64,000 nucleotides of DNA from Granulosicoccus sp. (GTDB lineage: Bacteria; Pseudomonadota; Gammaproteobacteria; Granulosicoccales; Granulosicoccaceae). Under the pieces are notes generated by a model that worked only from the letters and a program-made list of their open reading frames with translations, ran no database searches and was not told where the DNA came from. The stretch spans positions 35,300 through 99,299 of the forward strand of contig JAHDGK010000009.1 of NCBI GenBank assembly GCA_020627685.1, written 5' to 3'. The position numbers were made by a program, and so were the translations under genes. Shown here one piece after another: positions 63,494 to 64,000 of this stretch (positions are counted from its first letter, which is position 1; each line of letters opens with the position of its first letter).

Positions 63494-64000
63494 AACGGGT
63501 GTGTTTAGGAGGCTTAGGAAGATGCGGAAGAAGGTTGTGTGGTTGGTGGCGGCGGATAGGGTGTTGTCGCCGAATTGTGTTGATAGGAATCGATAGCGGT
63601 CGAGTGTTGGCGGCATTATGTAGGGTAAGGCCATCTCGCCGGCATCTCGCAGGCAGTACCAGTCTGCAACGAAGTCCATCATGGATTGGTTTGAGAATGC
63701 CTCCACGTGCAGCGAATGTTCAGTGAGCAGTCCCACTATGACGTTGAGACTTTCTTCATCATCGGACGGCGCAATTGACTTAAGCGTTGAGGCGTTTTCT
63801 GAATCAACAGGTGCTGTCAGCAAATAAAGTAGATCAAGCGTATTCGTCCTGCGAAGTTTTACAGCAATATCCTCAGGCCAATCTTTTTTAAGGTAGCGAT
63901 GTTCAACACGGCTGAGTATTCGCTTGTATAAAAACTCACCGTAAGTTTGCGCGTTCAGTGCTGGAGAAAAAGCTGCGGCACCTGTTGCACGTTCTTCATC
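63485..64000 (-). CDS. Unknown protein, C-terminal part only
   Basis: The frame is open from its stop at 63485 to the right edge, giving 171 visible residues with the N terminus outside the window. I do not recognise the family. Visible features: a charged N-terminal part (FLYKRILSRVEHRYLKKDW), an acidic patch (APSDDEESLNVIVG), and a C-terminal helical part (FFRIFLSLLNTPVGV). No membrane segment or signal is seen in this portion. The final residues PVGV and the stop are encoded by a GGGGTCAGACCCC palindrome, so the native C terminus may have been replaced. Confidence 0.6.
   Translation of the reverse strand, partial: DEERATGAAAFSPALNAQTYGEFLYKRILSRVEHRYLKKDWPEDIAVKLRRTNTLDLLYLLTAPVDSENASTLKSIAPSDDEESLNVIVGLLTEHSLHVEAFSNQSMMDFVADWYCLRDAGEMALPYIMPPTLDRYRFLSTQFGDNTLSAATNHTTFFRIFLSLLNTPVGV

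Overview
The window reads as a continuous stretch of chromosome from a Gammaproteobacterium, probably an aerobic marine heterotroph. This is inferred from gene content: BamC, a 6S RNA beside zapA and ygfA, a YgfB-PepP-UbiH cluster, YcgL, Hsp15, BolA, a TIGR02449-type ZapB-like protein, and the corB/ypjD/ffh and rpsP-rimM-trmD-rplS neighbourhoods. Genus cannot be decided by eye. There is no rRNA, tRNA, CRISPR array, phage or recognisable insertion sequence. Coding density is high and most genes are housekeeping.

Layout. 1-7.9 kb: a DUF2852 membrane protein cut by the left edge, proS, a LysR regulator, an AI-2E type permease, bcp, then dapA-bamC-metallo-hydrolase. 7.9-14 kb (minus): a corB-like gene, radA, xseB, ispA and dxs, joining DNA repair with isoprenoid precursor supply. 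14-18.3 kb: ypjD-like cytochrome c assembly protein, a DUF2786 protein and a secreted DUF255 thioredoxin-fold protein. 18.4 kb: ffh. 19.9-35.1 kb: an accessory block separating ffh from the rpsP operon, which are neighbours in Escherichia coli. 35.5-39.8 kb: rpsP-rimM-trmD-rplS, then htpG behind a heat-shock type promoter. 39.9-47.8 kb: two cytochromes c, ycgL, hslR-pcnB-folK-deoxynucleoside kinase, and a response regulator with a CHASE2 histidine kinase. 47.8-54.8 kb: rpiA, ilvA, ygfA, 6S RNA, zapA, zapB-like, ygfB-pepP-ubiH. 54.8-64 kb: a ClC transporter, a sulfhydrylase with an overlapping hydrolase, adk, a methyltransferase, trhO, slt, bolA, and a gene cut by the right edge.

The accessory block holds the two most unusual systems. 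One is a 1068-residue, apparently self-sufficient cobalamin-dependent reductive dehalogenase: a duplicated B12/RdhA core, two [4Fe-4S] motifs, and a fused flavin/NAD(P)/[2Fe-2S] reductase. This suggests aerobic removal of halogens from organohalides using NAD(P)H. The other is a three-gene ABC transporter whose two permeases each carry a peptidase-like extracytoplasmic domain. One keeps a gluzincin HEAAH...E site; in the other that site is degenerate, suggesting an exporter with one active and one pseudo-protease subunit. The same block contains nadE, a Gfo/Idh oxidoreductase, a DUF6151 protein, a diguanylate cyclase with a decayed EAL domain and a DUF3293 protein.

Smaller signals include GGTCnGACC palindromes that form the ends of two reading frames, a tract of six G-runs on the minus strand near 63.4 kb, and a three-segment alternative hairpin ahead of the cytochrome pair.
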